From NCBI RefSeq assembly GCF_013839425.1, contig NZ_JACDNP010000005.1:124001-188000 (forward strand): DNA of 64,000 nt. The letters are read 5' to 3'. This document shows, in pieces, positions 34,825-43,578 of this stretch. The notes beneath the pieces are model-generated. The model saw only the letters and a program-made list of their open reading frames with translations. It was not told the DNA's origin and made no database searches. The stretch comes from Halorhabdus salina (GTDB lineage Archaea; Halobacteriota; Halobacteria; Halobacteriales; Haloarculaceae). Position 1 is the stretch's first letter. Each line of letters opens with the position of its first letter. The position numbers were made by a program, and so were the translations under genes.

Positions 34825-34960
34825 GATCAACTGCAATCGAATCGAGGGACTGCTACCTAATAAATGCCGTCAATCGTCGCTGCTCTGGGGCGTGTTATGG
34901 TGCCCCAGTGTCGATGCCCGAGACGGAACCTCCAAGGTGAGGCTGGCCCACGCTAGTGGC

Positions 34961-35407
34961 ATGGGACTGGTTGGACAGCTCTTGGGCCACGAACGTGCCG
35001 GCATTGGCCTGTTCGTCGACGGGCCGAACGTCTTTCGCTCGGAGTTCGACGTCGACCTCGACGATCTGCGTTCGATCGCTACCGAATACGGCAACGTTCG
35101 GACTGCCAGACTGTACCTCGACGAACACGCGACGCCGGGGCTCATCCAGGCTGGGGAGGCACACGGGTTCGAAGTCGTGACTACGAGTGGCGATGTCGAT
35201 GTCAAGCTCGCTGTCGACGCGACGCGGGCGGTCAACGAGAGCCACATCGAAACGGTAGTAATTGCTTCACGAGATATCGATTTCAAACCGGTACTCGAAG
35301 CCGCGGCGGAAGCTGGCTGTCAGACCGTCGCCGTTGCCCCTGGCGAGTACGGCCGCTCGGACGCGCTGGTCGCGACCGCCCACGAGAGTCACACGCTCGG
35401 GGACTGA
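34961..35407 (+). CDS. NYN (PIN-like) domain protein
   Basis: This 148-aa protein has the NYN ribonuclease-like fold: GIGLFVDGPNVFRSEFDVDL (first catalytic-type Asp), VDVKLAVDATRA, and VIASRDIDFKPVLEAAAEAG. It corresponds to the short archaeal family related to LabA/TIGR00288. Acidic residues expected for metal binding are retained, so RNA cleavage is possible but unproven. The ATG giving MGLVGQLLGHERAGI was selected; 23 in-frame codons upstream cross the tRNA flank. The TatD-like gene follows on the same strand. Confidence 0.85.
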   Translation: MGLVGQLLGHERAGIGLFVDGPNVFRSEFDVDLDDLRSIATEYGNVRTARLYLDEHATPGLIQAGEAHGFEVVTTSGDVDVKLAVDATRAVNESHIETVVIASRDIDFKPVLEAAAEAGCQTVAVAPGEYGRSDALVATAHESHTLGD

Positions 35408-35492
35408 TCGGGAATATCCTACCCCCCATCCCTGGACAGGCTGTCACTGAGAGACGAACGTCTTTTTGACGCGCGCGCCTGGCTTTCAGCAC

Positions 35493-36344
35493 ATGACCGA
35501 CACGTATGACGGGCCAATCCTCGACAACCATCTGCACCTCGATCCCGAGCACGGACAAGGGATCAGTGCCGTCGAGGACTTCGCCCGGGCCGGTGGCACG
35601 CACATGCTCGTCGTCAACAAACCCTCCTGGATGATCGCCGAGATTCCCGAAGACGAGGCCGTCTTTCAGTCGGTTTTCGAGACGACGATCGAGGCTGTCC
35701 AGGCAGCAAGCGACGTTCTTCCAGGCCGCGCCTGGCCGATTCTTGGCGTCCACCCGGCGCTGATCTCGAAGTTGACTGGGCGTGGCTATACGCCCGAACA
35801 AGCGCGAGATATCATGCAAGCTGGACTCGAGATCGCCGCCGAGTACGTCGCCGACGGGCCGGCACTCGGCATAAAATCCGGGCGGCCACACTACGACGTC
35901 GGTGATCCGGTCTGGGACGCCTCGAACGACGTGATGAAATGCGCCTTCGAACTCGGGGCTGAAACTGGCTGTGCGGTTCAGCTGCACACGGAAGGCGGCG
36001 AGGATTTCACAACGGTAGCCCAATGGGCCGAAGAACGCGGATTGCCCGCAAAGCGGGTCGTCAAACACTATTCGGAAGGTCGTCTCGACGGTCCGACCAA
36101 GAGTGTCCTGGCGGACAAAGACGAACTCGAAATCGCCGCCGGAACCGACGAGCCGTTCTTCATGGAGACGGACTTCATCGACGATCCGGACCGACCGGGT
36201 GCGGTCCTCGGCCCGAAAACAGTCCCACGTCGAACCGAGTGGCTACTCGAAAACGGGTACGAGACCGCTGTCCGGGCCGCACACATCGAGACGCCGGCTT
36301 CCGTTTACGGAATCGATACAGAAGCGACACTGTCGTCGACCTAA
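35493..36344 (+). CDS. TatD family metal-dependent hydrolase
   Basis: This 283-aa amidohydrolase-fold protein has the first metal motif DNHLHLDPEHG at residues 10-20. Later ligands appear in ILGVHPALISKLTGR, VQLHTEGGEDF, VKHYSEGRLDG and AAGTDEPFFMETDFIDDPDR. It belongs to the archaeal TatD-like branch, which may act as a nuclease or phosphoesterase; the substrate is unknown. The start is the ATG giving MTDTYDGPIL, preceded by a T-rich box near 35462. It converges with the UPF0173 gene. Confidence 0.87.
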   Translation: MTDTYDGPILDNHLHLDPEHGQGISAVEDFARAGGTHMLVVNKPSWMIAEIPEDEAVFQSVFETTIEAVQAASDVLPGRAWPILGVHPALISKLTGRGYTPEQARDIMQAGLEIAAEYVADGPALGIKSGRPHYDVGDPVWDASNDVMKCAFELGAETGCAVQLHTEGGEDFTTVAQWAEERGLPAKRVVKHYSEGRLDGPTKSVLADKDELEIAAGTDEPFFMETDFIDDPDRPGAVLGPKTVPRRTEWLLENGYETAVRAAHIETPASVYGIDTEATLSST

Positions 36345-36357
36345 CGCCGGGCCGCGG

Positions 36358-37068
36358 TCACAGTTCGAACGTCTCGTCACCGTCGAGGACGTGTACGTCG
36401 GCCTCGCTGCCGACCGCTTTCACCTCGCGAGCAAACTGATCAGTATCCTGTTCGATCGGCGGGAACGTGTCGTAGTGCATCGGGAAAGCGTGATCCACGT
36501 CGAGCCAGTCGACCGCGACCGCGGCCTGTTCGGGCCCCATCGTGAAGTGATCGCCGATCGGGACGGCGGCGGCATCGGGTTCGAGGAACGGACCGATCAC
36601 GTCTCGCATCTCGGACATCAAACTGGTGTCGCCGGCGTGATAGAACGCCGTCGTCTCCACGTCGTGTTTCCGCGTCGGTTCCGCGTCGGAAATGACGAAC
36701 CCAGCGGGCATCCCCCCAGAGCCTACCTCGTAGGTGGTGTTGATCCCATTCGTGTGGTCGGCCCGGTGCATTGTCACGTAGGCGTCACCGATCTCGACGG
36801 TGCCCCCGAGGTTCATGCCGATTGTCTCGTTGCCGTGGGTGTCCTCGACGTAGGCAGCTAGTTCCGGCGTCGCCACGACAGCCGCGTCGAACGCCCCCAC
36901 GTCTCCGATGTGATCGGCGTGGCCGTGTGTGAGCAACACGTTGTCCGGTTGTTCGACCTCGGCAGGCGCGAGTGAGGTCTTTGGATTGTCGAAGAATGGA
37001 TCGACGAGCAGTCGCGTCTCGCCGACAACGACACTCCAGGTCGAATGGCCGTGCCAGGTGAGTTGCAT
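36358..37068 (-). CDS. UPF0173 metal-dependent hydrolase
   Basis: This 236-aa metallo-beta-lactamase-fold protein begins [20 protein letters not shown]. It has the zinc motif [16 protein letters not shown], the substrate segment [12 protein letters not shown], and the terminal [13 protein letters not shown], all typical of the UPF0173 family. The family is common in archaea and bacteria and has no agreed substrate. Full length is present. It is divergent from the HtrA gene. Confidence 0.92.
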   Translation of the reverse strand: MQLTWHGHSTWSVVVGETRLLVDPFFDNPKTSLAPAEVEQPDNVLLTHGHADHIGDVGAFDAAVVATPELAAYVEDTHGNETIGMNLGGTVEIGDAYVTMHRADHTNGINTTYEVGSGGMPAGFVISDAEPTRKHDVETTAFYHAGDTSLMSEMRDVIGPFLEPDAAAVPIGDHFTMGPEQAAVAVDWLDVDHAFPMHYDTFPPIEQDTDQFAREVKAVGSEADVHVLDGDETFEL

Positions 37069-37128
37069 ACGTCAATCGATCGTATGAGTGTCTCTCACTT
37101 AACACTGCAGGGCACTGGCGGACCAAGC

Positions 37129-37136
37129 GTTTATCC
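37129..37136 (+). promoter_or_regulatory. TATA-like box of the HtrA gene
   Basis: GTTTATCC is centred about 27 bases before the ATG at 37159, consistent with leaderless transcription. A short dyad CCAAAC/GTTTGG (37135-37140 and 37151-37156) spans the expected start site and could bind a regulator. Confidence 0.45.
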
Positions 37137-37158
37137 AAACAGCTACCTTGGTTTGGGT

Positions 37159-38298
37159 ATGACTGACGAAGGGGTCTCGCGGCGCGGGTTCCTGCGGACG
37201 CTCGGCGTGGCGACAGCCATCAGCGTGGCTGGCTGTGCCGACTCCCCGTCGCGTGGGACACCGACGCAGACGGACAACCCAGATCGATCCACGCAGACAC
37301 CGATCGACCTTCAGGATGGCGATCTCATCGACGGGGAGTCGATCGACCAACTCGAAAACGACGATGGATCCCGATTCAGCGACGTCTACCAGGCAGTCCG
37401 GAACTCTGTCGTGCAGGTCAGAGTGCTGACAGCGAGCGGACAGAGTGCTGGATCGGGGCTCGTGTACGACGATTCCCATCTCGTCACGAACGAACACGTC
37501 GTCGCCGATGCGCAGGACATCTTCGTTCGCTACCGGACGACTGGCTGGCGTGACGCCGAAGTGGTGGGTACTGACGTCTACAGCGACCTTGCCGTCCTCC
37601 GCGTCGACGATCACCCGGATGCGGCCCAGCCCCTTCCACTGGTCGAGACAGACCCAGCAGTCGGTACCGAAGTCGTCGCGATCGGCAATCCGTTTGGCCT
37701 CTCTGGGACAGTTTCGAGCGGAATCGTCAGCGGTGTCGATCGAACGCTTTCGGCTCCGAATAACTTCAATATTCCCGACACGATACAAACTGATGCCCCG
37801 GTCAATCCGGGCAACAGTGGCGGTCCGCTGGTCGATTTGCGGGGGCGAGTTGTCGGCGTCATCAGTGCCGGTGGCGGAGACAATATCGGACTCGCAATCT
37901 CTGCACCACTGACCCGACGGGTCGTTCCTGATTTGGTAGCCACTGGCTCCTACGATCACCCGTACCTTGGCATCGGGTTGCAAAGCGTCACCCCGGAACT
38001 CGCTGCAGCGAACGATATGCCCGAGGCAACCGGCATCTACGTCGATCGTGTCGTCGAAGACGGCCCAGCCGACGGCGTTCTCCGTGGCTCAACGGACCGC
38101 GAATACGTCTACGGCCAATCCGTGCCTGTCGGTGGCGACGTCATTCTTCACGTTGCGGGCGAGCCAGTGCCGACATCTAACGCGCTCGCGAGCGTCTTGG
38201 CACTTAGCACTCAGCCTGACGAGCAAACCGAGTTACGCATCTGGCGAGACGGAGTGGAACAGACTGTCGAGATAGATGTCGGCGTTCGTCCGAATTGA
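37159..38298 (+). CDS. HtrA/DegP-like serine protease, Tat-exported lipoprotein
   Basis: This is a 379-aa protein. The twin-arginine signal SRRGFLRTLGVATAISVAGC ends in a lipobox, so the mature protein would be anchored outside the cell through Cys31. A Thr/Asp-rich spacer follows. The trypsin-like domain has His in VTNEHVV, Asp in YSDLAVLRV and Ser in VNPGNSGGPLVD. A C-terminal PDZ domain begins near residue 280 (GIGLQSVTPELAAANDMPEA). It probably degrades or refolds damaged surface proteins. The start ATG is supported by the Tat signal and an upstream TATA-like box. Confidence 0.94.
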   Translation: MTDEGVSRRGFLRTLGVATAISVAGCADSPSRGTPTQTDNPDRSTQTPIDLQDGDLIDGESIDQLENDDGSRFSDVYQAVRNSVVQVRVLTASGQSAGSGLVYDDSHLVTNEHVVADAQDIFVRYRTTGWRDAEVVGTDVYSDLAVLRVDDHPDAAQPLPLVETDPAVGTEVVAIGNPFGLSGTVSSGIVSGVDRTLSAPNNFNIPDTIQTDAPVNPGNSGGPLVDLRGRVVGVISAGGGDNIGLAISAPLTRRVVPDLVATGSYDHPYLGIGLQSVTPELAAANDMPEATGIYVDRVVEDGPADGVLRGSTDREYVYGQSVPVGGDVILHVAGEPVPTSNALASVLALSTQPDEQTELRIWRDGVEQTVEIDVGVRPN

Positions 38299-38348
38299 CA
38301 TTTCCCGCCCTGAACGGCGGTTTTAAGCTCGAATATACAACAATTCGG

Positions 38349-39254
38349 CTATTCCAGCCGTTTGGCGACACCCTGTTCGAGCAGTGGCATCGCGTTGGTT
38401 TCGGGGAGTGCCACGATGTCGTCGGTTGCGAGATCGTAAGACCGATCGTCGACTCCCAGAATTTCGCCGACATCGTCAGTAATTTTGACCGTGGCTCGGT
38501 CGATACTGTCGGCCATCCTGTCTGCAGGTACAGCTCCTGGGTCAGCACCGACACTCGTCTCGTCGTGCCCAGTTGTGCCGCCGTCGCCTCGTGTCGCCTC
38601 GTCAACTGTGGACCCACCGGGCGTGGCTTTCGCGGCCGGCGGCGTGTCGGAAGGGGCGTCACTGATTTCGTCAGGCTCGTCCTGCTCAACGGATTCGGAG
38701 CTCCCCATGAGAGCAGCGGCAGAGACATCGGCCTGTGTTTCCTGCTGACTGGTGGCGTCTGCAGTCGTTGCCTGTGAGGGGTCGGATTCCTGATTCGGGT
38801 GCTCGCCACCGGCAGGGGCTGACGAGGCTTCGATCCCGGCCGTCGCGTCGAGCCCGATGTCAGCCGTTTCTCCCTCGAGCACATCGAATACACGCATTCG
38901 ATTGTTCTTGATCGCTTCGACAAGCGTCTCAAAGAGGTCTTGCTCTTCGGCTGTCAGCCCGCCATCTTCAGTGGGCATGTCCGCGGCCGCCATCGAGGCC
39001 ATCTTGACGAGCTTTCCGACTCGCCGTTCGTAGATGGCTTCCAGCGTCTGCTCGGCGGTGGCGATGTCGTCGCTCAACCGGTTGACTTCTGGCGCATCGA
39101 AGGGGTCGTCCGCGTTGGCGGCCACTCGCTCGCGCTCTTCGCGAAGCGCGCGCACGAACTCGCCAGCCTCCTCGTAGAACGAATCGCGTAGCTGTTGGAG
39201 GCTGTCGGTTTGGCGCTCACGGCTCTGTACTGATTGGATCTCGTCTAAGTCCAT
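38349..39254 (-). CDS. DNA replication complex GINS protein
   Basis: This is a 301-aa protein. The N-terminal helical GINS A-domain (SLQQLRDSFYEEAGEFVRAL, IYERRVGKLVKMAS, LFETLVEAIKNNRMRVFDVL) is joined by a 110-residue acidic disordered linker to a C-terminal B-domain (TVKITDDVGEILGVDDRSYD). This is the Gins51 order seen in haloarchaea. GINS joins MCM and Cdc45/RecJ in the replicative helicase. It starts 12 bases after the priS stop on the same strand, the conserved archaeal priS-GINS pairing. Confidence 0.93.
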   Translation of the reverse strand: MDLDEIQSVQSRERQTDSLQQLRDSFYEEAGEFVRALREERERVAANADDPFDAPEVNRLSDDIATAEQTLEAIYERRVGKLVKMASMAAADMPTEDGGLTAEEQDLFETLVEAIKNNRMRVFDVLEGETADIGLDATAGIEASSAPAGGEHPNQESDPSQATTADATSQQETQADVSAAALMGSSESVEQDEPDEISDAPSDTPPAAKATPGGSTVDEATRGDGGTTGHDETSVGADPGAVPADRMADSIDRATVKITDDVGEILGVDDRSYDLATDDIVALPETNAMPLLEQGVAKRLE

Positions 39255-39266
39255 GTCTTTCCCACG

Positions 39267-40427
39267 TTACTCAGGTCCCTTCTGTGCGCGCCCTCTCGAC
39301 ATGAGGAACACTCCCAGATACTCCGGGACGGTACTGACTCCCTCCGAGAGTGTAAAGGTATCGCCGTCGAGTTCTACCCTCTCTGGATCTGTCACTTCGA
39401 CAGTAATCTCGTGGCCTCGGAATGTCTCCGGGACAGCGTCGACAAGCGGGTTGAATCCACTAATCTCGCCTCGTTCGAGGGTACGGACCGCCAGCCCACT
39501 TCCGCCGTGAAGGCTTCCGGGGAGGCGGATCAGTCGGTTCGTGTCCGTCGTGACCGGCTCGTCGATCGGCGCGTTCTGGTCTTCGATGACCTTGTGGGTG
39601 AGTGCATCGACGAGTTTGCGGATGCCCGGGCCCCCAGCTTCGAGATTACCGTTCTCGATCGCGTCACGGTTTGCATCGATCGCGCCATAGACCGTCTTTG
39701 CCCGACCCTCGCCGATCCCATCGAGTGCCTGTAAGCGCTCTTTTCCGTCCGCTTCCGGGAGTGATTCGATCTCGGAGACGAACGCAAGGAGCGCTTCGTG
39801 GACGCGCTTGCCCCAGCCACCGTCCGTTCGGAGCCGTCGAGCCGTAACGTTGCCCCGCATCTCCGTCGTTACAAGACCGTCGAGGTCGAGCCCGATTCCC
39901 CGGACGTAATCGACAATCTCGCGTCGCCCTTCCCGATCCAGGTGCTGGATTCCTTCGTCCCGGACGTGGACGTGATAGCCCCGTCCGCCCGAGAACACGA
40001 TCGTCAGCTCAGAAAACCCAAAGTCGGTTTCGAGGAAGTCGAGCAACCGCAGGAGGGCGTCTTTACACGTGGCGAGCATCTCCGCATAGGTGTCCTCGTC
40101 AGGATCGACGGCGGGGAGGTGATCTGCGTCCAAGTCGAAGACGACGTCCGACCCGCGCCAGTCTTTTTTGCCCATCGAGGATGCACTCGGGTCGGCGTAG
40201 CGGCCCGCAGAGAAGTAGATGTGGCGTGGTCGCTCCCGTGCAAGAAACGACTCGAGATCGCCCAGACCGAGCAACGACTTGTGACGAACCATCGTCTCGC
40301 TCGGCCCCTCTGTCCAAGGGATGTAGCCCCACTCACGTTCGTGGGCGTCGGGGGGCAGGGAGAGATCGACGCGCCGGTAGTGATCGCCGAACCGACCCCG
40401 CAAATAGGCACGGGTTCGCTCTTCCAT
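39267..40427 (-). CDS. priS: DNA primase small subunit PriS
   Basis: This is a 386-aa archaeo-eukaryotic primase catalytic subunit. The catalytic acidic pair is visible in SDVVFDLDADHLPAVD near residue 105. TIVFSGGRGYHVHVRDE supplies the His motif near 155, and DTNRLIRLPGSLHGGSGLAV is the conserved C-terminal motif. Its partner PriL is not in the window. It heads the priS-GINS unit. The ATG at MEERTRAYL was chosen over one three codons earlier. Confidence 0.95.
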   Translation of the reverse strand: MEERTRAYLRGRFGDHYRRVDLSLPPDAHEREWGYIPWTEGPSETMVRHKSLLGLGDLESFLARERPRHIYFSAGRYADPSASSMGKKDWRGSDVVFDLDADHLPAVDPDEDTYAEMLATCKDALLRLLDFLETDFGFSELTIVFSGGRGYHVHVRDEGIQHLDREGRREIVDYVRGIGLDLDGLVTTEMRGNVTARRLRTDGGWGKRVHEALLAFVSEIESLPEADGKERLQALDGIGEGRAKTVYGAIDANRDAIENGNLEAGGPGIRKLVDALTHKVIEDQNAPIDEPVTTDTNRLIRLPGSLHGGSGLAVRTLERGEISGFNPLVDAVPETFRGHEITVEVTDPERVELDGDTFTLSEGVSTVPEYLGVFLMSRGRAQKGPE

Positions 40428-40634
40428 CGATACCACGTTCGAGACAAGTCAGGAAAGGATTGTTGATCCGGATCGTGGTACTCACGTCCGAAGAGATTCA
40501 ACCGACGATTTGGTTGCGCGCTGTTGTCAGTGGCATCAAAAGAAGGGAGGACGAGTTACTTCACGTTCCGAAGCTAGCCGATGATGATGCGCAAGGATAA
40601 CGCTATTAAACACTGATCGATACGTCCCTAGTGC

Positions 40635-40738
40635 AGTCCCGTGGTGTAGTGGCCAATCATAAGGGCCTTTGGACGAGATCTGATACGCCAGGTTTCGGAA
40701 GAGAGCCCTTGACGGCGGTTCGAATCCGCCCGGGACTA
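40635..40738 (+). tRNA. tRNA-Gln (anticodon UUG) with a 31-base intron
   Basis: The acceptor AGTCCCG pairs with CGGGACT (discriminator A). The anticodon stem AGGGC/GCCCT surrounds a loop CTTTGG-A, with anticodon TTG interrupted after position 37. The intron is 40673-40703, which gives a 73-base mature tRNA. The T-arm GGCGGTTCGAATCCGCC is intact. Introns at 37/38 are the usual archaeal position, cut by the tRNA splicing endonuclease at a bulge-helix-bulge. Confidence 0.9.
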
Positions 40739-41200
40739 TGCTGCCACCTTCTTCGTCAGGGTCGCGCTTTGTACGATCCACAGAAGTTGGAAATCAGGAC
40801 CACAAAGTCGTCGATATCGCTCCTCTCGGTCGAAGTAAACGGTGGCTTGGGGCCGCCGTATGCAGACCGCATTTACTCACTGTCCGGCGAAATTTGACCC
40901 AGAAAACGAAACGAGCTACTCGAGCGATGTAGCCGCGAGTAATGTAAGTGGAGTGACCGCGTTCGAATCCGCCGGAAGAGCAAGCTTTTCCCAGCCCTTG
41001 GTCACTCCATTCACGAAGACGCCCGGGATTCCGTTTGCGCGAGCAATCTCGTGGACGAAACCGTTTCTCGCAGCCGCTAGCCGGTTCGAATGACTTCCAA
41101 ACCGACAGCAGACAGTGATTGGCCAATTGGGACAGCGTCCCGGTGTGGGTGGCGTTCAACCGCTCACGCTGGTCGAATCGGCCCGTGGACTCTCGTGAGG
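40739..41200. other. Gap downstream of tRNA-Gln with tRNA-like remnants
   Basis: No convincing gene is present. The inverted repeat TGGAGTGACC (40949-40958) / GGTCACTCCA (41000-41009) encloses GTTCGAATCCGCC (40961-40973), an exact 13-base copy of the tRNA-Gln T-arm at 40718-40730. CGCCCGGGA near 41029 repeats part of the tRNA 3' end, and GGTTCGAAT recurs near 41083. These look like scars of insertion at the tRNA 3' end. The short gap 40428-40634 on the other side of the tRNA also shows no gene. Confidence 0.5.
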
Positions 41201-41569
41201 CTACTCGGCACGGACAGACGAGGGGCTCCAGGGCCGCAGCCAGGCAGTGGTCACGTCGCGGTACGTCTCCCAGAAGTCTTGCCAGAGTCTATCCTCGGGC
41301 GTGCCTTCGGGTGGCGTACCATAGGTTCCTCGCGTCACGCGCGCCGAGATAGGCGAGGGGAGACGCGACTCTTCAAGTGACTGTGAAGGCCGGACCGACA
41401 CGGCGCGACCGCACTCCGGACACTGGTACCAGACCGATTGAGACCCACTCCGTTCGTGGAGAATCCAGTCTCCGTCGACGTGGCTATCGTGGCCACAATT
41501 CGCACAGAACAACACTGACTTCCGTCGCGGCGGCCCACAGTTGCCCGCTGACGGTTGCGAAGGCGACAT
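41201..41569 (-). CDS. Small zinc-ribbon protein
   Basis: This is a 122-aa protein (104 aa if the internal GTG at 41515 is used). It has two CxxC knuckles, FCANCGHDSHVDGDW and YQCPECGRAVSVRP, forming a zinc ribbon in the N-terminal half. The tail is Trp-rich (RLWQDFWETYRDVTTAWLRP). Similar short haloarchaeal proteins start right before the LFCANCGH segment, so the GTG may be the real start. Function is unknown; the ribbon suggests nucleic-acid or protein binding. Confidence 0.6.
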   Translation of the reverse strand: MSPSQPSAGNCGPPRRKSVLFCANCGHDSHVDGDWILHERSGSQSVWYQCPECGRAVSVRPSQSLEESRLPSPISARVTRGTYGTPPEGTPEDRLWQDFWETYRDVTTAWLRPWSPSSVRAE

Positions 41570-41683
41570 CGATTTTGTAATTACGTGCCTATCGCGTAAA
41601 AAGGTTAGTATAAATCATCACATTCTGCAACGTGTGGGCGACCACACCACGGCGCTTCGATTGTGTCGATTCACCACCGTTAT

Positions 41684-42664
41684 TTATTTTTGTATTGACA
41701 CGGGCTTGCCACTGTCGGCACTTTCAGCCAGTGCGTCGATAACCCGCATGTTCCGGACCGATTCCTCAGCGTCGATACGTGGTGTTTCGCCGCGTTCGAT
41801 CGCCTCAGCAAAGTGTTCGACCTCGCGCTGGTAGGGATCAACTGGCTCGAACGCTTCAGTGACTCGCCGGCCGTCACTCTCGTACTCGATCGAGACGCGT
41901 TGATCCGGTTCGGCCCCGAAGACGTCAGTTGCACGGAGCCACCCGTCGACGGCGTCAACGCGATAGGACTCGGTGAGTTGTGTGTCGAACCCGGAATGGA
42001 TACGTGCCGTGACACCGGATTCAAATTCCAGGATGCCGGTCAACTGTGTGTCCACACCGCTGGCTCGCGTATCGGCCTGGTTCGCGTAGACACGCTCCGG
42101 TTCACCGAAGAATAATCGCATTGCACTGACGGCATAACAACCGACGTCCATGAGTGAGCCACCCGCGAGATCAGGGTCTAGTCGAATATCGTCAGGTCGA
42201 CCGCGAAGCGAGAACGTGAACGACGCTGTTCCGGCTCTGAGTTCACCGAGCTCGTCGCGGACGACCTCGGCAGCACGCTCAGTTCGCGGATGGAATCGAT
42301 ACATGAACGCCTCCATCAGCGTCACGTCCTGTTGATCACAGTATTCGAACATCTCCGCGGCTTCGTCGGCGTCGACCCCGACCGGCTTCTCACACAGGAT
42401 ATCCAGTCCAGCGTCGGCAGCCCGTTTTGTCCACTCCGCGTGGAGGCTGTTCGGGAGCGGGTTGTACACCGCATCGATCGGGGCTTTGTCCAACAGTGCC
42501 TCGTAACTCCCGTACGCATTGGGAATCGCTAACTCTTCAGCAACCGCCGTGGCTTGATCGCCGCCCCGAGACGCGATCGCCGTGACCTCGTGTTCACTCC
42601 GCTTGACCGCGGGGATGAGCGCTTTCTGTGCGATCCCAGCCGTACTAATAATACCAAATCGCAT
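41684..42664 (-). CDS. Gfo/Idh/MocA family sugar dehydrogenase
   Basis: This is a 326-aa oxidoreductase. The Rossmann NAD(P) site is MRFGIISTAGIAQKALIPAV. The catalytic-type lysine motif is DILCEKPVGVDADEAAEMFE near residue 90. The C-terminal alpha/beta domain includes AGGSLMDVGCYAVSAMRLFF. It resembles haloarchaeal D-xylose or glucose-fructose-type dehydrogenases acting on sugars with NAD(P)+; the substrate cannot be named. The ATG at MRFGIIS was selected. An 18-codon upstream extension overlaps the promoter region. Confidence 0.9.
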   Translation of the reverse strand: MRFGIISTAGIAQKALIPAVKRSEHEVTAIASRGGDQATAVAEELAIPNAYGSYEALLDKAPIDAVYNPLPNSLHAEWTKRAADAGLDILCEKPVGVDADEAAEMFEYCDQQDVTLMEAFMYRFHPRTERAAEVVRDELGELRAGTASFTFSLRGRPDDIRLDPDLAGGSLMDVGCYAVSAMRLFFGEPERVYANQADTRASGVDTQLTGILEFESGVTARIHSGFDTQLTESYRVDAVDGWLRATDVFGAEPDQRVSIEYESDGRRVTEAFEPVDPYQREVEHFAEAIERGETPRIDAEESVRNMRVIDALAESADSGKPVSIQK

Positions 42665-42771
42665 ACGACCCGCTTCACCCGCGAATGCCTTGAAGCTCTG
42701 GGCTCTGCCGGAGGCCACTGAACCCTTCTGGATTAGTGTGTCACTCGTGGATTAGCTCGTGATACAATTCG

Positions 42772-42860
42772 GGGACCGGATTTGAACCGGATGAAGACGC
42801 TTGTGCTCGCTTCGCTTCGCTCGGCTGCGCGCACTGCGACTTCTAGGGTTCAAATCGGTC
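42772..42860 (-). repeat. tRNA-Leu 3'-end copy with hairpin (unit 1)
   Basis: GGGACCGGATTTGAACCGG (42772-42790) is an exact 19-base copy of the tRNA-Leu 3' part. It faces the inverted partner GGTTCAAATCGGTC (42847-42860) across a GC-rich, partly self-complementary core. Confidence 0.65.
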
Positions 42861-42900
42861 GTGACACATCTCTTCGTTCACGTCCGTTCACTCAGAAGAT

Positions 42901-42960
42901 GCGTGGGACCGGATTTGAACTTCCGTCACTTCGCTACGCTCGTGACGACGTTCAAACCGG
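42901..42960 (-). repeat. tRNA-Leu 3'-end copy with hairpin (unit 2)
   Basis: GCGTGGGACCGGATTTGAAC (42901-42920) is identical to tRNA-Leu 43114-43133. The partner GTTCAAACCGG (42950-42960) closes a stem whose core also pairs GTCAC with GTGAC. Confidence 0.7.
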
Positions 42961-43000
42961 CCATACAACTATCAAATCTCGCGTTGCTCGATTAGAAAAG

Positions 43001-43072
43001 TGCGTGGGATCGGATTTGAACCACGCGGAGACGTGCTCGCGACGCTGCGCGCGTCCCCTCTAGTTCAAATCC
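43001..43072 (-). repeat. tRNA-Leu 3'-end copy with hairpin (unit 3)
   Basis: TGCGTGGGATCGGATTTGAA (43001-43020) and the next CC differ from the tRNA-Leu 3' end by one base. GTTCAAATCC (43063-43072) is the inverted partner. Confidence 0.7.
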
Positions 43073-43112
43073 GCATTCGATTTTGTCAATCGCGGTTTCC
43101 TCGTGACAAAAA

Positions 43113-43197
43113 TGCGTGGGACCGGATTTGAACCGGCGGACCTCTACAGGACAGCGCCCTCAACGCTGCGCCGTTGGCCTGGCTTGGCTACCCACGC
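43113..43197 (-). tRNA. tRNA-Leu (anticodon GAG)
   Basis: This is an 85-base class II tRNA with a long variable arm. The acceptor GCGTGGG pairs with CCCACGC, with discriminator A. The anticodon stem CAGCG/CGCTG surrounds the loop TTGAGGG. The T-arm CCGGTTCAAATCCGG is intact. No intron is seen and CCA is not encoded. Confidence 0.95.
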
Positions 43198-43214
43198 GCT
43201 TCCTGCGATTATCC

Positions 43215-43578
43215 CGCGTTTCATTGTTCCGGAGGGGGATTAAAATGACTGTCGATTCGACCCGTCCAGTTGTCGAGCCCAGCGTAGGTTTCGTGTCTGT
43301 AGAGACACGTCACAGACAACGCTGGACTTGCCCAAACACGGATACTTTTCATTAGAAAAATAGTTTGAATATTGTCTATAACTGTCTTCCCATTATGATT
43401 GAAATATTATGTTATTCAGACAGTGGTCCTTCAATTTCCCAGCCAACTTTTGAAATGTGGGGAATACTCACCTGAAACCTCCGTCACACGTGTTACCGTG
43501 GTACCATGGTACAATATGAAAATACTGTTCGAATCTCGGTACTTATAAGGTTGGAGTTGTATAGTGTATCATAGGATT
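43215..43578. other. AT-rich gap with a perfect 12-base palindrome
   Basis: No gene is seen here. The stretch is much more AT-rich than its surroundings, especially 43340-43560. It holds the palindrome GTACCATGGTAC (43501-43512) and a TATA-like ACTTATAAGG near 43539-43548, which probably serves the small gene at 43579. The palindrome sits where a repressor or activator could act on that promoter. Confidence 0.45.

Noticed and set aside
42772-43133. CRISPR array
   Set aside because: The repeats are tRNA 3'-end copies with uneven spacing and inverted partners, and no cas genes are present.
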